NCBI GenBank assembly: GCA_964459385.1
Contig: CAYWLG010000023.1
Span: forward strand, 1-26,192
Source of the DNA: UBA6107 sp964459385
Lineage (GTDB): Bacteria; Chloroflexota; Anaerolineae; Anaerolineales; Anaerolineaceae
Length of the DNA: 26,192 nucleotides
Direction: 5' to 3'
Shown: positions 23,357 through 26,192 of the stretch, one piece after another
How positions within the stretch are numbered: the first letter of the stretch is position 1
How the letters are laid out: every line of letters begins with the position of its first letter
Program-made: the position numbers and the translations under genes
The notes under the pieces: generated by a model
The model's input: only the letters and a program-made list of their open reading frames with translations
Database searches by the model: none
Told to the model about the DNA's origin: nothing

Positions 23357-24300
23357 GGGCAGGACAAAACCCGGTTAAAAGCATGAACGAGGTTGCCAAA
23401 CCGCAGCGCATCACGGTGGCGGTGCTGAATTACATTCCATTCCTGAGCGGGTACTTTGCCGATATGCTGAACGTGCTGCAGACCTGCCTGGGCAGCATTT
23501 GGGCCAACAGTGATCTGCCTTACGATCTGCTGGTCTTTGATAACGGCAGTTGCCCTGAGGTGAAGGAATACCTGAAAGAACAGGTCGAAGCGGGCAATAT
23601 CCAGTACCTGATCCTGTCAGAGAAAAACTTGGGCAAAGGCGGCGCTTGGAATATTCTGCTCGAGGGCGCTCCGGGCGAGATCGTGGCTTTTACCGACAAC
23701 GACTGCTACTTTTATCCGGGCTGGCTCTCCCACTCGGTGAAACTGCTGGAAGAGTTTCCCAATGTGGGCATGGTCACTTCGCGGCCATTTCGTACGCCCG
23801 AAGAGCTTAGTTCAGCTACCATCGAGTGGGCCGAGAAAGACCCCGCTGCCAGATTGAGCCGCGGTAACTTTCTAGATTGGGAAACTTTCCGTTCCTTTGA
23901 TATGAGCCTTGGCACCGATGAAGCTACCGTGCGTCAGTGGTATGAAGAAAAGCAGGATGTGCGTGTCGATTACCACGGCCTCACCGCTCAGATCGGCGGC
24001 AGTCATTATCAGTTTGTCAGCTACAAAAGCGTCATCCGCAATTTTCTGCCCTTTGATATGAGCCGCCCGATGGGGCAGGTGCGCCAGCTTGACATTCGCA
24101 TGAACGAGGCGGGATACCTGCGCTTGATGACCGCCGAACCCTTCATGCAAAACATGAGCAATCAGGTGCCGGCAGAGTTCAAAGGCAGCGCCGAAAAGAA
24201 CGCAACGGCTGGCAAAGACAAGCGGTTCTGGAATCTGCCCCTCATCCGCAAGCCGCTGATGTGGCTTTATGACCGCATTTTCAAGATCTATTATCACTAA
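23353..24300 (+). CDS. GT2-family glycosyltransferase
   Basis: A 315-residue inverting GT-A glycosyltransferase. Key pieces are the nucleotide-binding strand TVAVLNYI (21-28), LLVFDNGS (59-66), LSEKNLGKGGAWNILLEGAPGEIVAFTDNDCYFYPGWL (from residue 88) with the DxD motif as Asp115-Asn-Asp117, and a C-terminal MWLYDRIFKIYYH that could sit against the membrane. The ATG at 23353 overlaps the stop of the previous gene; Met11 is a possible internal start. Probably adds one sugar in the exported chain. Confidence 0.87.
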   Translation: MRAGQNPVKSMNEVAKPQRITVAVLNYIPFLSGYFADMLNVLQTCLGSIWANSDLPYDLLVFDNGSCPEVKEYLKEQVEAGNIQYLILSEKNLGKGGAWNILLEGAPGEIVAFTDNDCYFYPGWLSHSVKLLEEFPNVGMVTSRPFRTPEELSSATIEWAEKDPAARLSRGNFLDWETFRSFDMSLGTDEATVRQWYEEKQDVRVDYHGLTAQIGGSHYQFVSYKSVIRNFLPFDMSRPMGQVRQLDIRMNEAGYLRLMTAEPFMQNMSNQVPAEFKGSAEKNATAGKDKRFWNLPLIRKPLMWLYDRIFKIYYH

Positions 24301-24343
24301 GAGAAGTCCTCCAAAACAGGTGAGGCAGCGGAGTGTTCAAGTA

Positions 24344-25783
24344 ATGAGTAAACAAAAAACCATATTCATCAGTGCCGATCATGGTCTGGCCATTATTTAC
24401 TTCCTGCAAAGCGATGTGATCAAAACCTTGCTCGCAAATGGGATTCGTGTGGTGGTCCTGACCGACGATGGCTTGTTGGATCAGATCAAAGAACGCTTCG
24501 GCGCGCCCAACCTGTATTTTGAAGGGCTGCGCTACAAGGAATGCCAGAAATACGCCACCAACTACCAATCTTCGCTGCAGTATTGGGCCAATTTTGTGCG
24601 CCGTGTGGGCGCTTCCAATCGTATCAATACCGAGGCGATGGACAGCCACATTCAACAGGTGGCTGCTGAAATCCGTGGGCGGCAAAAACTGGCTTATCTG
24701 GCTGCCAGAGGGTATATCTCGCTGTTGCGTCGTTCCAAAGCGGCCCGGCAGGGACTGGTACGCTGGCAAATGCGCTACACGCCGGGACTGTACGCCGATC
24801 TCTTCGAGAAATATCAGCCCGATCTGGTGGTTTCTTCCACCTATGGCTGGCGTAACGACCGCTACCTGCTGCGCGAATCGGTGCAGCGCGGCGTGAAGAC
24901 CGGGGCGGTCATCGTGGGCTGGGACAACCCCAGCAGCTATGGTGTACCGGCGGCTCCGCTCGATTTTGTGGTGTGCTGGTCTGAGATTCAGAAGAAAGAA
25001 CTGGTGGATGGGTCAGATTGGGTACCTGAAAAGGTGTTTGTGGGCGGCATTCCTTCTTATGATGGCTATTTTCGGCGTGAATGGATTCTGCCCAAAGAAG
25101 AATACTTCAAGCTGCACAACCTTGACCCCCAGCGCAAGCTCATCGGGTACGCCAGCAGTTTCGTCTCTTTTTCACCCAATTATCAGAACATTGAAGCGCT
25201 GGCCAAACTGGTCGCCGGGGATGCGCTGGCTGAACCCAGCCAACTGCTGATTCGCCTGCACCCCAACCATTTTTGGGATGAACCGCTCTTCGCGGCGGAA
25301 CGCGAAAAGATCCGTGCGCTGGTGGCCAGCCTGCCCCATGTGCAGGTGGTGGAACCGGTGGCATTGGGCGGCGACCTGGGTCGTTATTCGGGCGAAGATA
25401 TGCCCGAGAAGACCTCCATGATGGCTTATTCAGATGTCTTCACCACCGTTTATTCGACCATGTGCGTGGAATGCGCCATCCATGACCGCCCCATCGCTGC
25501 CGTCTGTATCGATGCTCCCGGTGGCTGGAACAAAGCGGGCAAGTTCTCGCTGGCGCTCTCGAAGATCGGCGACTGGCCCACCCATCAGCGCTTCCGCAAG
25601 GCCAGCGCCGGCCGCGTGGCCACCAACAGCGATGAACTGAAGGCCATTCTCGATGCCTATTTGCGTGATCCCAACCTGGATGGCGAGGCTCGCCACAAAT
25701 TCATTGCCGATGAGGTGACCTTCACAGACGGCACCTCCGGTCAGAGGGTGGGTGAGCATCTGGCTGATCTGCTGGCCGATTAG
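24344..25783 (+). CDS. Putative GT-B glycosyl-/glycerophosphotransferase-like protein
   Basis: A 479-residue protein ending the glycan operon. The start at ATG 24344 has GGAG (24330-24333) upstream and opens straight into a strand IFISADHGLAIIYFL; an earlier in-frame ATG would lie inside the preceding gene. The N-terminal half has VVVLTDDGLLDQIKERFG and a basic middle; the C-terminal half has LIRLHPNHFWDEP (roughly 327-339) and YSDVFTTVYSTMCVECAIHDRPIAAV (about 389-414), a layout shared by capsule synthesis and CDP-glycerol transferase-like GT-B proteins. No membrane segment is visible. Donor and acceptor unknown. Confidence 0.7.
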   Translation: MSKQKTIFISADHGLAIIYFLQSDVIKTLLANGIRVVVLTDDGLLDQIKERFGAPNLYFEGLRYKECQKYATNYQSSLQYWANFVRRVGASNRINTEAMDSHIQQVAAEIRGRQKLAYLAARGYISLLRRSKAARQGLVRWQMRYTPGLYADLFEKYQPDLVVSSTYGWRNDRYLLRESVQRGVKTGAVIVGWDNPSSYGVPAAPLDFVVCWSEIQKKELVDGSDWVPEKVFVGGIPSYDGYFRREWILPKEEYFKLHNLDPQRKLIGYASSFVSFSPNYQNIEALAKLVAGDALAEPSQLLIRLHPNHFWDEPLFAAEREKIRALVASLPHVQVVEPVALGGDLGRYSGEDMPEKTSMMAYSDVFTTVYSTMCVECAIHDRPIAAVCIDAPGGWNKAGKFSLALSKIGDWPTHQRFRKASAGRVATNSDELKAILDAYLRDPNLDGEARHKFIADEVTFTDGTSGQRVGEHLADLLAD

Positions 25784-25807
25784 TTTTTGAAAAAGGCTGC
25801 GAATTGT

Positions 25808-25836
25808 TTGACACCCTCATAGGGCTATGATAGAAT
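25808..25836 (+). promoter_or_regulatory. Promoter of tRNA-Glu
   Basis: Consensus -35 TTGACA (25808-25813) and -10 TAGAAT (25831-25836) with 17-bp spacer, 14 nt ahead of the mature tRNA start. It begins only 24 bp after the last glycan gene. Confidence 0.85.
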
Positions 25837-25850
25837 TTCTCCGCTCAGAC

Positions 25851-25923
25851 GCCCCCATTGTCTAGTGGCCCAGGACGTGGCCCTCTCAAGGCCAAAACTC
25901 GGGTTCGAATCCCGATGGGGGCA
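25851..25923 (+). tRNA. tRNA-Glu (anticodon CTC)
   Basis: A 73-nt cloverleaf: acceptor GCCCCCA (25851-25857) with TGGGGGC (25916-25922) and discriminator A at 25923; anticodon stem GGCC/GGCC around CTCTCAA, giving anticodon CTC (codon GAG, glutamate); T arm CGGGTTCGAATCCCG. The 3' CCA is not encoded. It has its own promoter and terminator. Confidence 0.95.
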
Positions 25924-25957
25924 CAAGTAATGTAAATTCGTTTTGGGTTAGGAAGAG

Positions 25958-25983
25958 AAATCGCTGAGAAAAAGCGATTTTTT
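25958..25983 (+). terminator. Intrinsic terminator after tRNA-Glu
   Basis: AAATCGCT (25958-25965) pairs with AGCGATTT (25973-25980) over a 7-nt loop and continues in Ts to 25983. No terminator is seen right after the last glycan gene, so this one may also end operon read-through. Confidence 0.88.
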
Positions 25984-26192
25984 ATTTAACAGTTGTTTTT
26001 TTAAAAAAGATTTTCCTTTCATAAAACCAATTAAAACATCTCAATGTATTTATTCCCGCAAGAAGTCTTTTCTTGACGGTTATTTTTGTGGGCAGATTCT
26101 ATATCTAGTGGAAAAATATGTACATTAGCGACAATAGTGATAAAGCAACCTTATTTCTGTAAATTCGAATCAGAAATATCCATAGTTCTTTA
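25984..26192. other. AT-rich tail without a recognised gene
   Basis: The last 209 bp are clearly more AT-rich than the glycan operon and hold no convincing reading frame, RNA or terminator. TGTAAATTCG at 26158-26167 repeats a copy at 25931-25940 just behind the tRNA. It may be the beginning of accessory DNA downstream of the tRNA, or simply an intergenic region cut by the window edge. Confidence 0.5.

Noticed and set aside
25931..26167. Ten-base direct repeat TGTAAATTCG as att sites
   Set aside because: Too short in AT-rich DNA and not part of the tRNA; kept only as a note.

Overview
The window is chromosomal DNA of a bacterium, most likely an uncultured or anaerobic member of the Chloroflexota (Anaerolineae-like). 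This rests on the overall gene mix (class III-type PPK2, ECF sigma factor with a PRNFTL-type membrane anti-sigma, NapH-like ferredoxin operon, S-box-controlled metK, EPS-type MarR regulator heading an ABC-exported glycan cluster). It is an inference, because no 16S or marker phylogeny is possible here. Clear sigma-70 type promoters (TTGACA-N17-TATAAT-like) and several near-leaderless or non-AUG starts are visible.

Layout. (1) 1-850: the C-terminal part of a tyrosine recombinase runs in from the left edge and faces the 3' end of a tRNA-Arg(UCG) gene, the usual arrangement at one end of an element integrated in a tRNA; a perfect 12-bp inverted repeat lies between them. (2) 990-6300: core genes on the + strand: PPK2, an ECF sigma factor overlapping its membrane anti-sigma partner, a Nudix hydrolase, and FtsK/SpoIIIE. 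(3) 6296-7755: a small lower-GC accessory patch with a divergent pair: a four-helix membrane protein on the - strand, and on the + strand a winged-helix regulator plus a nucleotidyltransferase (toxin/antitoxin-like) under a promoter carrying three evenly spaced 19-bp palindromes. (4) 7897-9581: a two-gene operon of a NapH-like membrane iron-sulfur protein and a membrane-anchored partner. (5) 9716-11214: metK on the - strand with a complete SAM-I riboswitch and terminator/antiterminator leader. (6) 11249-25783: a 14.5-kb, thirteen-gene, single-direction surface-glycan operon. (7) 25808-25983: tRNA-Glu(CUC) with its own promoter and terminator, then an AT-rich tail without recognisable genes.

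How the glycan operon appears to work (inference): an EPS-type winged-helix regulator with an extra C-terminal domain heads the operon. A GDP-fucose-synthase-like SDR, a PseB-like UDP-sugar 4,6-dehydratase, an RmlD-like reductase, a NeuB-type PEP-condensing synthase and an SpsF-type cytidylyltransferase would make activated sugars. Five glycosyltransferase-like proteins and a methyltransferase would assemble and decorate the chain, and a Wzm/Wzt ABC transporter with a glycan-recognition C-terminal domain would export it. The nonulosonic-acid-like part lacks the aminotransferase, acetyltransferase and UDP-hydrolysing enzymes of the classical pathways, so the product is unknown.

The most interesting points are the operator array of the HTH/nucleotidyltransferase pair, the mixed sugar pathway, the hairpin placed directly before one glycosyltransferase start, and the integrase/tRNA island boundary.
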